In this document: positions 14,234 to 20,126 of the stretch, piece after piece
Layout of the letters: the number at the start of each line of letters is the position of its first letter
Numbering within the stretch: position 1 is the first letter of the stretch
Source of the DNA: a virus
Direction: 5' to 3' (one strand)
Length of the DNA stretch: 25,919 bases
IMG/VR virus record: IMGVR_UViG_3300025012_000267
Span: 1-25,919 of that record
Notes under the pieces: generated by a model
The model's database searches: none
The model's input: the letters and a program-made list of their open reading frames with translations, nothing else
What the model was told of the DNA's origin: nothing
Program-made: the position numbers and the translations under genes

Positions 14234-14432
14234 TTACTCCTCGATCCGTTTCAGATCAGTACCCTTGATGAGCGCCCTGGAAACAGCACTATTGCCGGAT
14301 TTGAAGAACCATTGGCACAAGTATTGCCCCCCCCCAATCACTGAAAAACTCTTGCTGGACGGCCTTGATCACGCCGCTAAAGAACGGTCTCCGCGTCAGC
14401 TTTACTTTATCTCCGACTTTCAAATACTGCAT
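14234..14432 (-). CDS. Small phage protein split by a nine-base G/C run (frameshifted)
   Basis: From an ATG at 14430-14432 with AGGAGG upstream, the frame reads MQYLKVGDKVKLTRRPFFSG and then hits nine G's in the coding strand (14327-14335). In frame it stops at 14289 (47 residues). With one G fewer it would read QYLCQWFFKSGNSAVSRALI, then KGTDLKRIEE and stop at 14234-14236, exactly at the ribosome site of the next gene, giving 65 residues. The latter reading resembles small phage proteins of the VGDxVxLTRRPFFSG type. It could be a slippage-controlled gene, a phase-variable gene, a mutation or a sequence error. Confidence 0.65.
14327..14335. repeat. Nine-base C (plus) / G (minus) homopolymer inside a small gene
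   Basis: Nine consecutive C residues on the plus strand, read as G9 in the minus-strand gene at 14234-14432. Loss of one base restores a longer, better-looking reading frame. Such runs are known sites of replication or transcription slippage and of sequencing errors. Confidence 0.9.
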
Positions 14433-14602
14433 CGATCCTCCTTTCTGCATTCTCCGCATAGATTGAGCCGCCAGGTCTTCGGGTGGTAGGCTTCAGGGCC
14501 GCAAACCAACGGCGGGTAACGGTGGCAAAATCCCCATTCGGGCTTACTCTCTGGATTCATCGTCAGCCAAAAGATACATTCATGGCAGTATCCGATCGGC
14601 AT
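14420..14602 (-). CDS. Small cysteine-rich phage protein
   Basis: A 60-residue protein with seven cysteines: C6 and C9 (YCHECIFWL), C26 (EWGFCHRYPP), C34, C49 and C52 (NLCGECRKED) and C58. The order CxxCxFW ... GxCHRYPP ... CGEC is familiar from small conserved phage proteins that probably bind one or two zinc ions. The start at 14600-14602 has GGGGAG upstream. Its stop overlaps the start of the frame-split gene by 13 bp, so the two are likely coupled. Function unknown. Confidence 0.75.
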   Translation of the reverse strand: MPIGYCHECIFWLTMNPESKPEWGFCHRYPPLVCGPEAYHPKTWRLNLCGECRKEDRCSI

Positions 14603-14603
14603 T

Positions 14604-15146
14604 TCACTCCCCCTTGCGGCGCCGTCCCATGTTGCGCTCCCTGATCGCGCGCATCTGTTCGACGGTCATCAGCGGTTCAACCGGTGTCTCGACGTGCTCC
14701 CTGGTCTGCTCCGGAAGGCGCCCGGTGCGCTCGTCAGCGTTGTGGCGCACTTCCCTGGCGCGGTCCATTTCGTTGGCCAGATCATAGGCTACCTTTTTCA
14801 GGTAGCCGTGGGATGTCAGCGGCAGGCGCGCCGGAGGCCGCTGGGCAATCTGCTCCAGGGCCTGGGCCCATGCCGCAGGGCTGTTGGGCCGGGCCGGCAA
14901 CTTGTCCCACTGGATATGGCTGTCCATCACCATTTGCCGCAGTGAATGCAGCAGGCCCAAAGCCTTGGACCACGACACCCCGCGCTTGCTGCCGTCCGGA
15001 CGGAAAAGCGCCAGGTAAGGCAGCGCCCGCTTGGCCACGTCGGCCGGCATCTCGGCGACTATCATCAGGCACTGGCGGGCGTTGGCATCCGATGACCACG
15101 CCTCGGCGCTATGCATGGCGCCGCACGATGGGCAAACCAGTCTCAT
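14604..15146 (-). CDS. Phage early protein with N-terminal CxxC, function unknown
   Basis: A 180-residue protein starting MRLVCPSCGAMHSAEAWSSD (zinc-knuckle C5/C8), followed by an alpha-helical body (RALPYLALFRP, VSWSKALGLLHSLRQMV) and a charged tail with a REHVETPVEPLMTVEQMRAI segment and a basic end (RNMGRRRKGE). I recall similar proteins from Mu-like phages of deltaproteobacteria near the end of the early region, but no function is established; the tail resembles replication- or loader-associated proteins only in composition. The start overlaps the previous stop by 4 bp (ATGA). A longer reading would begin 29 codons upstream. Confidence 0.72.
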   Translation of the reverse strand: MRLVCPSCGAMHSAEAWSSDANARQCLMIVAEMPADVAKRALPYLALFRPDGSKRGVSWSKALGLLHSLRQMVMDSHIQWDKLPARPNSPAAWAQALEQIAQRPPARLPLTSHGYLKKVAYDLANEMDRAREVRHNADERTGRLPEQTREHVETPVEPLMTVEQMRAIRERNMGRRRKGE

Positions 15147-15367
15147 CGTTGCCCCCCCGTCATCCGCTCGCGTTCGAGGCGCGCAAAAGCGATGTTGATC
15201 CTGCGGTTTTTCTTCAGTCGGCCGACATGCCACCGGCCGCAGATGTCACAACGATAAGCGTGGACGTATTCGCCCCTTCGGTTAAGAACCGCCGCGGAGC
15301 ACCGGGCCGCTTTTTCAGACTGCTTGATTTTGCGCTGACAGGTCTCGAAGGCTTTGCGTTTGTCCAA
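15143..15367 (-). CDS. Small zinc-binding protein with CDICGRWH motif
   Basis: A 74-residue basic protein. The motif YRCDICGRWHVGR (C40, C43, H47) is a common phage pattern for a small zinc-binding fold. Flanking helices are strongly basic (RKIKQSEKAARCSA; RRINIAFARLERERM), suggesting nucleic acid contact. Translation seems to start at TTG (15365-15367), which has GGAGGTG eight bases upstream. It overlaps the downstream gene by 4 bp and follows the membrane/HTH gene by 4 bases. Function unknown. Confidence 0.72.
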   Translation of the reverse strand: MDKRKAFETCQRKIKQSEKAARCSAAVLNRRGEYVHAYRCDICGRWHVGRLKKNRRINIAFARLERERMTGGQR

Positions 15368-15371
15368 CGGC

Positions 15372-16409
15372 TCACCTCCCCACCAACCGGATGGCCGGTT
15401 GAGCGTCTGACCATCGCCGAAGTTCGCGCAGCGCTTTTTCTGGTATCGCCTGATCGCCCTTTAGCCACGAAACCACGGTTTCATACTTTTTGCGGCCCGT
15501 GATGGTGGCGATGTCCGCTGTTTTCAGGTTGTGCCGCCGCACTATGTCTAAAAACGCAATATTTTCAGGTACTGCCGAGTAGCCTGATTCTTTGGCCGTT
15601 TCTGCCGTGACGGTGGCCGTTTTGGCCGTTTCTGCCGTTCCTTTGGCCGTTTCTTCGGCCGTTACGACCGCGATGCTGGCCGCTTCAACGGCCAAAGTAT
15701 CCGACGCCAACGACACCCCGTGCTCGCCCGATGAACACCGCAACCGCATCCATGCCATCGAGGCCGCCACGGCCAAACCGATCGAAAGCGGCTCCATGAT
15801 ACATACCAGCAGCACCACGAAGGATAGCAGAGCCCGGCCGCTGTCCAGCCCGGCCATTTCGGCGAAGGCGAATACCGGTCCTGCCTGGGCGGAGCCGCGG
15901 GACAGTTCGACACCCAAGGCCTGCTGTCGGGTCAGATTGGCCATCAGTTCGCCCTGCAGGCCGTCGTAACCAGCCGCCGCACGCTCGCTGATGCGCCGAC
16001 TCACATGCCCGCCTGGAAGCTGCGCCAGGGTATCGTCAATCACCGCGATGCGATGGCGCAGGGCCTGCTCGTAGGACTCAAGCCCGTCCATTTCAGAGCG
16101 GGCAGCAGACACTCCGGCGCTTGCCTGGTTGTGGCTCTGTATCAGGTAGCCGGCGGCCTCGATGGAGGTCACCATCACCAGGGCCGAGATCACCAAAGCG
16201 TAGAAGCAGCGCGGGCCGTTGCCAATGGTGCGCCAGTTGCGATGCAGGTGCAAAATCGCCAGCAGCTTACCAAGTTCCATGCCGGCCGCCAGCAAGGCGG
16301 TCACGACCGCATGCCCGCCGAAGACGGCCACCAGGCCGCACACACTCATATAGGCGGCCGTGCCCCACACGCACAGCAGCGCCGCCGTGACCATGATGGG
16401 ATAGATCAT
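15372..16409 (-). CDS. Multi-pass membrane protein with C-terminal HTH-like domain
   Basis: A 345-residue protein starting MIYPIMVTAALLCVWGTAAY. Hydrophobic segments lie at about residues 3-20, 24-45, 66-86 and 180-205. GMELGKLLAILHLHRNW follows the second segment and resembles a family of phage membrane proteins with ELGK...HRxW loops. Between them is a helical soluble part. Residues about 225-275 are Ala/Thr/Glu-rich repeats (ETAK). The last 60 residues (IVRRHNLKTADIATITGRKK, VVSWLKGDQAIPEKAL) resemble an Xre-type HTH. The start has AGGAGGTGGCC just upstream and overlaps the small membrane gene by 4 bp. A membrane-bound regulator is an inference. Confidence 0.75.
   Translation of the reverse strand: MIYPIMVTAALLCVWGTAAYMSVCGLVAVFGGHAVVTALLAAGMELGKLLAILHLHRNWRTIGNGPRCFYALVISALVMVTSIEAAGYLIQSHNQASAGVSAARSEMDGLESYEQALRHRIAVIDDTLAQLPGGHVSRRISERAAAGYDGLQGELMANLTRQQALGVELSRGSAQAGPVFAFAEMAGLDSGRALLSFVVLLVCIMEPLSIGLAVAASMAWMRLRCSSGEHGVSLASDTLAVEAASIAVVTAEETAKGTAETAKTATVTAETAKESGYSAVPENIAFLDIVRRHNLKTADIATITGRKKYETVVSWLKGDQAIPEKALRELRRWSDAQPAIRLVGR
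15591..15654. repeat. Short imperfect tandem repeats coding for ETAK units
   Basis: The sequence TTTGGCCGTTTCTGCCGT occurs at 15591-15608 and again at 15621-15638, with a partial third copy at 15642-15654. On the minus strand it encodes Glu-Thr-Ala-Lys units in the linker between the membrane part and the HTH-like end of the 15372-16409 protein. Copy number could vary by slippage. Confidence 0.7.
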
Positions 16410-16552
16410 CGGCCACCTCCTTGCGAGGGCACGATATCGTCCGTTGCGTCGATCTCCTCGTCGCACCACTTGGCCATCGTCAGCGCGGCGCACAATCCAA
16501 AACCAACGATGACGCCCACCGCCATCCCGAACAGAAAACCTGTCAAAAACAT
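16406..16552 (-). CDS. Small single-pass membrane protein
   Basis: A 48-residue protein, MFLTGFLFGMAVGVIVGFGL followed by CAALTMAKWCDEEIDATDDI and VPSQGGGR. Residues 2-26 are hydrophobic and glycine-rich, typical of one membrane helix; the rest is acidic. The start overlaps the end of the TraR-like gene by 10 bp and the stop overlaps the start of the next membrane protein (ATGA), so translation of all three is linked. The end of this gene also provides the ribosome site of the next. It may be a partner of the larger membrane protein. Function unknown. Confidence 0.7.
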   Translation of the reverse strand: MFLTGFLFGMAVGVIVGFGLCAALTMAKWCDEEIDATDDIVPSQGGGR

Positions 16553-16764
16553 GATCCGCTCCTTTCTTGATGGCTCTTACAGGCCGCGCACAGCCGGCAG
16601 CCTGGAACGGCGGCCAGTCTTTCGGCCGGGATCGTCTCGCCGCAGACATCGCACTCGGTGGCCTGCGGCACGGCTTGCAGCGCCAGGATCTCGGCGCGTT
16701 TGGCGCGGATGTGCATGCTGGTTAAAGTCTCTTCGCTGAGCTGGGCGTATTCGGCGTCATCCAT
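16543..16764 (-). CDS. TraR/DksA-type zinc finger protein
   Basis: A 73-residue protein with the four-cysteine finger CDVCGETIPAERL ... CRLCAAC (C38, C41, C59, C62), the pattern of TraR/DksA family C4 fingers. The N-terminus is a helix with acidic residues (MDDAEYAQLSEETLTSMHI), as in TraR, which binds in the RNA polymerase secondary channel. Short TraR-like proteins are frequent in Mu- and P2-like phages. It overlaps the Gam gene by 8 bp and the small membrane gene by 10 bp. It could tune host transcription; this role comes from the family. Confidence 0.85.
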   Translation of the reverse strand: MDDAEYAQLSEETLTSMHIRAKRAEILALQAVPQATECDVCGETIPAERLAAVPGCRLCAACKSHQERSGSCF

Positions 16765-17239
16765 TGTCGGCCCCTTTCAACTCGTATTGGAATCGGTCCA
16801 CCGTTTTGCGCTCGGTGCCCAGCGCGGCCAACGTGGCGTCGTCGAACTTTTCAACCGCATCCCAGTCCACGGCCTCCTTGATGACCCGGATGGCGGCCGC
16901 AAGGCCCGCCGACCGCAGGCGCTCGATCATGCCCTTGATGCGATTGACACGCAGCTCGGCCTTGATCATCACCGACCCGCGTGGCAGATCCGCGCGGTCG
17001 CCGTCACCCAGGATCTCGGCGCGATGCCTTTTGACCAGCCGTTCCAGGGCCTTTTCTCTTTCGGCGATATGATTGGCCGCAAGGGCGATATCCGGCGCAT
17101 AGCGCGCCTCTATCTGCCTCACCTCGCCGGCGGCATCGGCGTGCAGCTCGGCCAGGCGCCGCTTGCCGATGCGGATGTCGGCCAGCAGCAGGTCGGCCTC
17201 CATGCGCGCGCCGTCCGCGCTAAGCTTCGTTCGCTTCAT
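16757..17239 (-). CDS. gam: Host-nuclease inhibitor, Mu Gam-like
   Basis: A 160-residue protein of the Mu Gam family, which binds linear double-stranded DNA ends and blocks RecBCD-type nucleases. It is mainly helical (DIRIGKRRLAELHADAAGEV, AANHIAEREKALERLVKRH) and contains the family phrase LPRGSVMIKAELRVNRIKGM near residues 85-105 and DWDAVEKFDDATLAALG near the end. Usual length is about 170. The start at 17237-17239 (MKRTKLSADG) overlaps the previous gene by 20 bp; an upstream ATG gives an 18-residue extension inside that gene and is less likely. Confidence 0.88.
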   Translation of the reverse strand: MKRTKLSADGARMEADLLLADIRIGKRRLAELHADAAGEVRQIEARYAPDIALAANHIAEREKALERLVKRHRAEILGDGDRADLPRGSVMIKAELRVNRIKGMIERLRSAGLAAAIRVIKEAVDWDAVEKFDDATLAALGTERKTVDRFQYELKGADNG

Positions 17240-17615
17240 CGCCGGCCTCCAGCTCCAGGCGCATCTGCCCGAGGTACTCCGGCAAAGCCACATTTTTCAT
17301 GCGCGAGATGCGCGCCAGCATGGACAACGCGCGCCGTTTGGACTTGTCGCAGTACTGGTTCAGCTCGCTGGAGCTGGCCGACAGCCAGTAGCCGGCGCCG
17401 TCGGAGAGCACCGGCATGCCGTCGGCGCGCATCTCGGTGATGAATTTGCGCAGCATGCGGGTGTCATTGATGCGGTGGTGGTATTTCCGGCCCGGAAAGA
17501 CGGACTCGTACAGCTCGCCCATGCCGATCTTCTTGTCCGGCCCGATGTGCGCGATCATCAGCGCGTAGAGCCGCTGGCGGGCGGCATCCAGTTGCTCCTG
17601 GGTGAATCGTTCCAT
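17220..17615 (-). CDS. Winged-helix-like early protein
   Basis: A 131-residue protein (MERFTQEQLDAARQRLYALM start, then GMGELYESVFPGRKYHHRIN and LRKFITEMRADGMPVLSDGA). This resembles a winged helix: the KFITEMRADGMPV part corresponds to the recognition helix and the DGAGYWLSAS segment to the wing, as in host-side HTH proteins that read GxGYxL wings. The start at 17613-17615 has AGGAGG five bases upstream. It precedes Gam with 20-bp overlap. It may be a DNA-binding regulator of early genes; the partner site is not known. Confidence 0.7.
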   Translation of the reverse strand: MERFTQEQLDAARQRLYALMIAHIGPDKKIGMGELYESVFPGRKYHHRINDTRMLRKFITEMRADGMPVLSDGAGYWLSASSSELNQYCDKSKRRALSMLARISRMKNVALPEYLGQMRLELEAGDEANEA

Positions 17616-17623
17616 ACTGCCTC

Positions 17624-17860
17624 CTATTCTTCGCATTTAATGCGTTTTAAGCGCAGAGTGTTATCAAATGCGTCGCACACGTAATTCGGGTTGATGTCGT
17701 AGGCCCTACCGATATCCAGCCCAATAATCGTGCACCTGAAGTGCGTGGTTACGCGCGGCACAATCGTCGCCCTGACATGATCGCAGACCAGACAGTGCCG
17801 AGCCGTGCCGCCGTGCCGGTAATTCAACTCATTTTTTTTCTTCAGTCGCGGAACGCCCAT
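17624..17860 (-). CDS. Small cysteine-containing protein, possible zinc binder
   Basis: A 78-residue basic protein. Cysteines at 23 and 26 (RHCLVCDHVR) could form a zinc site with C43 (FRCTIIG), C62 and C76; the GLDIGRAYDINPNYVCDAFD phrase is conserved-looking but I do not recognise it. The start at 17858-17860 has GGAGG five bases upstream. It lies 9 bases after the end of the preceding small zinc protein in the same leftward run. Function unknown. Confidence 0.7.
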   Translation of the reverse strand: MGVPRLKKKNELNYRHGGTARHCLVCDHVRATIVPRVTTHFRCTIIGLDIGRAYDINPNYVCDAFDNTLRLKRIKCEE

Positions 17861-17869
17861 CGGAACCTC

Positions 17870-18100
17870 CTATAAATCGTTCAAAAACCTGTAGGCCTCT
17901 TCATAGGCCGCCTCGAAACCCGCGCCAACGCGCCTGTACAAGGCCCGGCGCTGCTCATCCGGCAGGCGCGCGTAGCACTTGAAGCACACCGCCCGTCCGG
18001 GCTGCTTGCGCCGGCCGCACTGGCATTCGTCGCTGGCAAGGGTGTCGGTGAAAAACTTCCGTTCGCCCTGGGTACGGGTCATTTGCGGCTTTTTAAGCAT
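17870..18100 (-). CDS. Small zinc-ribbon protein
   Basis: A 76-residue protein with CQCGRRKQPGRAVCFKCYARL (C26, C28, C39, C42), a rubredoxin-like or zinc-ribbon pattern, followed by a helix (EEAYRFLNDL) that ends the protein. The PDEQRRALYRRVG part is a typical linker seen after such knuckles in phage proteins. The start at 18098-18100 has GGAGG seven bases upstream and overlaps the end of the preceding gene by 8 bp. A long upstream extension in the same frame lies inside that gene and is rejected. Function unknown. Confidence 0.72.
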   Translation of the reverse strand: MLKKPQMTRTQGERKFFTDTLASDECQCGRRKQPGRAVCFKCYARLPDEQRRALYRRVGAGFEAAYEEAYRFLNDL

Positions 18101-18875
18101 GATCGGCACCTCCGCTGAAGATCTGGCGCAGCGACAGATAGGTGTCGATCTGGGCGGCAACCCCCCGGCAAAGGTCGCGGATCTGACTGAGTTGATCGCT
18201 GTCATAGCGCTTGCGGCCGGATAGCAGGGCCGCCAGACGCTTAAACCGGTAAGCGCCATCGTGATCCGTGGCGGCATCCTTTTCGTGGATGCGCTCGTGT
18301 AGCCTTTTCTTTATTTTCGCCAGCTTATTTGCGCGCCGCACTTCGTTGCGGCATTTGCGGCAGGTCCCTTCGCGCCCATCTCGACAATCCGCGGACGGTT
18401 TAAAGGCACCCAGCGGAAGCGGATCTTTGCACCGGTTGCAAATCTTCGTTACTGCCGGCGGCGGAGAGGCCTGCGCTTTTGGCTCTTCAAGCGTCGCCAC
18501 GGGGGCTTGCGTCTTGATTTTTTTCGAGTAGTCCCGCTGCTTTTCTCGCCGGCAATCCTTGCACATATAAGCTTTGCCGTCCTTGCTTCCGCTGTGCGTG
18601 TCAAAATCTTTCAGCGGCTGGGGCTTTCCGCCGTGCCGGCACTCCTTGCGGGAGCAGATCTTGGTGGGCAATATGCTCATGGTCGTATTCTCCTTTTCCT
18701 GGCGCCGCTCAGGGCGCAAGATTTCATCTTGAATCTTTTCCACGACCGGATGCTCCCACCCGGCCACGGCCCGCGCATAGGCCACGCGCTTGGCGCACCC
18801 CATGCACTCCGGGCAATTCTTGTCGCCACCACGCAAGTGGATGGAACATGACCGGCACGGGTTTTTCAGCGTCAT
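18093..18875 (-). CDS. Multi-zinc-ribbon protein with two repeated CxxC modules and a probable internal start
   Basis: A 260-residue protein with three cysteine clusters: CRSC/CPECMGC at residues 7-27; ICSRKEC...MCKDCRREKQ at 74-108; and ICNRCKD...TCRKCRNEVR at 146-175. The second and third are duplicates of one module (C, about 40 residues, CxxC then a basic helix), like the zinc ribbons often joined to phage nucleases, but no nuclease motif is seen. The C-terminus (DQLSQIRDLCRGVAAQIDTYLSL) is helical. An internal ATG at codon 66 (18678-18680) has AAGGAG nine bases upstream, much stronger than the site at 18875, so a 195-residue product may also be made. Probably binds nucleic acid. Confidence 0.75.
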   Translation of the reverse strand: MTLKNPCRSCSIHLRGGDKNCPECMGCAKRVAYARAVAGWEHPVVEKIQDEILRPERRQEKENTTMSILPTKICSRKECRHGGKPQPLKDFDTHSGSKDGKAYMCKDCRREKQRDYSKKIKTQAPVATLEEPKAQASPPPAVTKICNRCKDPLPLGAFKPSADCRDGREGTCRKCRNEVRRANKLAKIKKRLHERIHEKDAATDHDGAYRFKRLAALLSGRKRYDSDQLSQIRDLCRGVAAQIDTYLSLRQIFSGGADHA

Positions 18876-19258
18876 CGAGCGGCCTGCTTTCTCTGGTGGT
18901 AGGTCAGGGCCGCCACCAGCTTGTGGAGCTGGTAGGCCGATAGCCAGCGGTGCGAAGCGACCTTGAACATGCGCTGGGCGATGGCGTCCACGTAGGCCTC
19001 CGTCAAACCAAGGTCGGCGCGGATCGCGGTCACCTTGGCCATCAGCCGCTGTTTGCCGCCGGCCGCCTTCCGGAACGGGTTTTTCGGCTTGAACCCGATC
19101 TTTTCGAAGTGGCTCATGGCCTCTTCGAACGCGGCGCCCGAAAGATCCTTGCTCGATGTCACGCCGAAACCCGCGAGCAGCCCCCGGTATTCGTCTTCGG
19201 TCATGCCGGTGCGCTGCTTGGCCACATGGATCAGTCCGATCTGTTTTTTGCTGATCAT
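18872..19258 (-). CDS. GemA-like regulatory protein (DUF1018, Mu gp16 family)
   Basis: A 128-residue protein with the hallmark N-terminus KQIGLIHVAKQRTGMTEDEYRGLL and a second conserved part LTEAYVDAIAQRMFKVASHR with WLSAYQLHKLVAAL. This is DUF1018, known in Mu as GemA/gp16, which affects host DNA topology and gene expression. Length is within the usual range. The start at 19256-19258 has AGGAGG six bases upstream, and the stop overlaps the next gene by 4 bp. In Mu, GemA precedes the middle-gene activator Mor; here no Mor follows. Confidence 0.9.
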   Translation of the reverse strand: MISKKQIGLIHVAKQRTGMTEDEYRGLLAGFGVTSSKDLSGAAFEEAMSHFEKIGFKPKNPFRKAAGGKQRLMAKVTAIRADLGLTEAYVDAIAQRMFKVASHRWLSAYQLHKLVAALTYHQRKQAAR

Positions 19259-19268
19259 GGGCTACCTC

Positions 19269-19688
19269 CTAAAACCTGAAGCCGACCTCAACGTAATTGG
19301 CCTGGGATACAAACCCGTCGGCATCGATGGGATGCCAGCAAAAATGGCGTGCCGAAGTAAAAAACGAAAGCTTACCAGACAATGGTTTTTCCCAGCCGAT
19401 CCCCACGGTGTAGCGGATGCTCGCCGGGTGAAACGATCCGTCGCCGTTGTACTGGTCCATGAGCGTGATGAAATTCACCCAGGGGCGAAGCTGGCCGCTC
19501 AAAAAAGGCACCCGGTGGCCGACTTCCACCTCCGATTTATAGGTCGCCTCGCCGCCGTCCGGCCGCGAGTAAACGTTTTCCTGGTCGGTGTACGCTCCGA
19601 AAGAAGCAAAGCCATCCACCGCATGAGCCGCGGCCGGCAGGCAGCACAAGGCCGCCGCCACGATGGCGCAGTTAAATGCTCTCTTCAT
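19269..19688 (-). CDS. Exported, probable outer-membrane beta-barrel protein
   Basis: A 139-residue protein with a clear signal peptide (MKRAFNCAIVAAALCCLPAA, cleavage after AHA at about residue 23). The mature part alternates polar and hydrophobic residues (FASFGAYTDQENVYSR, LRPWVNFITLMDQY, SIRYTVGIGWEKPL, LSFFTSARHF) and ends YVEVGFRF, a terminal Phe typical of outer-membrane proteins recognised by BamA. It may alter the host surface, for example to exclude other phages. No lipobox is seen. The start at 19686-19688 overlaps the end of the preceding gene by 17 bp; an ATG 23 codons upstream lacks a signal peptide. Confidence 0.72.
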   Translation of the reverse strand: MKRAFNCAIVAAALCCLPAAAHAVDGFASFGAYTDQENVYSRPDGGEATYKSEVEVGHRVPFLSGQLRPWVNFITLMDQYNGDGSFHPASIRYTVGIGWEKPLSGKLSFFTSARHFCWHPIDADGFVSQANYVEVGFRF

Positions 19689-19953
19689 GGTCGATGCCTC
19701 CAAAAAACGACGGGCACAGATCGCAGCGTCCGCCGCTTGAAATGGTTGGTTTTTCATGACGATCTGCCGGATGATGAAACGGCAGGGACAGCAGCGCGGC
19801 CGGCGCCACCCAGGCCGAAACCGGCCAGACGGCCCGCGACGCGCACAGCGGGCACTGCGACGTTCCTCCGACGTTCACCAGCAGCCCGGCGTAGTTGCAG
19901 TCCAGACAGCAATGGATATCGGTGAGCTTCATGTGGTTTTGGCGTGTTTTCAT
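19672..19953 (-). CDS. Zinc-ribbon protein with hydrophobic middle
   Basis: A 93-residue protein. CLDCNYAGLLVNVGG and QCPLCASRAVWPV (C16/C19 and C34/C37) form a zinc ribbon of the rubredoxin-like type. CDLCPSFFGG (about 77-80) is a further pair. The middle (VSAWVAPAALLSLPF) is hydrophobic. The start at 19951-19953 has GGAAAGG before it; an internal ATG at codon 8 (19932) is also possible. It overlaps its neighbours by 4 bp and 17 bp. Function unknown; together with nearby small zinc proteins it may be regulatory or protein-binding. Confidence 0.68.
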   Translation of the reverse strand: MKTRQNHMKLTDIHCCLDCNYAGLLVNVGGTSQCPLCASRAVWPVSAWVAPAALLSLPFHHPADRHEKPTISSGGRCDLCPSFFGGIDHEESI

Positions 19954-20126
19954 GCGGCCTGCCTTTCCGCGGTGCATACCGCGTTGCGCTCTTCGATCTC
20001 TTCCAGCGCGCCACGCAACCAGGCCTCGCGCGCCACGGATTGCATCGGTATCAATGGGCTGCCGTCCGGCAGCATCTGCTCGAACAAGGCGCGATTTTCA
20101 GCCCACCAGACATCAAATCTCGCCAT
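19950..20126 (-). CDS. Small early protein of unknown function
   Basis: A 58-residue protein (MARFDVWWAENRALFEQMLP, then GSPLIPMQSVAREAWLRGA and LEEIEERNAVCTAERQAA). The helical body with aromatic start is common among small phage early proteins but I do not recognise a family. The start at 20124-20126 has GGAGGTGG upstream and overlaps the end of the preceding gene by 14 bp. A longer reading starts 17 codons upstream within that gene and is rejected. Confidence 0.65.
   Translation of the reverse strand: MARFDVWWAENRALFEQMLPDGSPLIPMQSVAREAWLRGALEEIEERNAVCTAERQAA

Noticed and set aside
15151-15157. C7 run upstream of the 14604-15146 gene
   Set aside because: Seen as G-rich ribosome-site region and Gly codons; no disrupted frame, unlike the C9 run at 14327.
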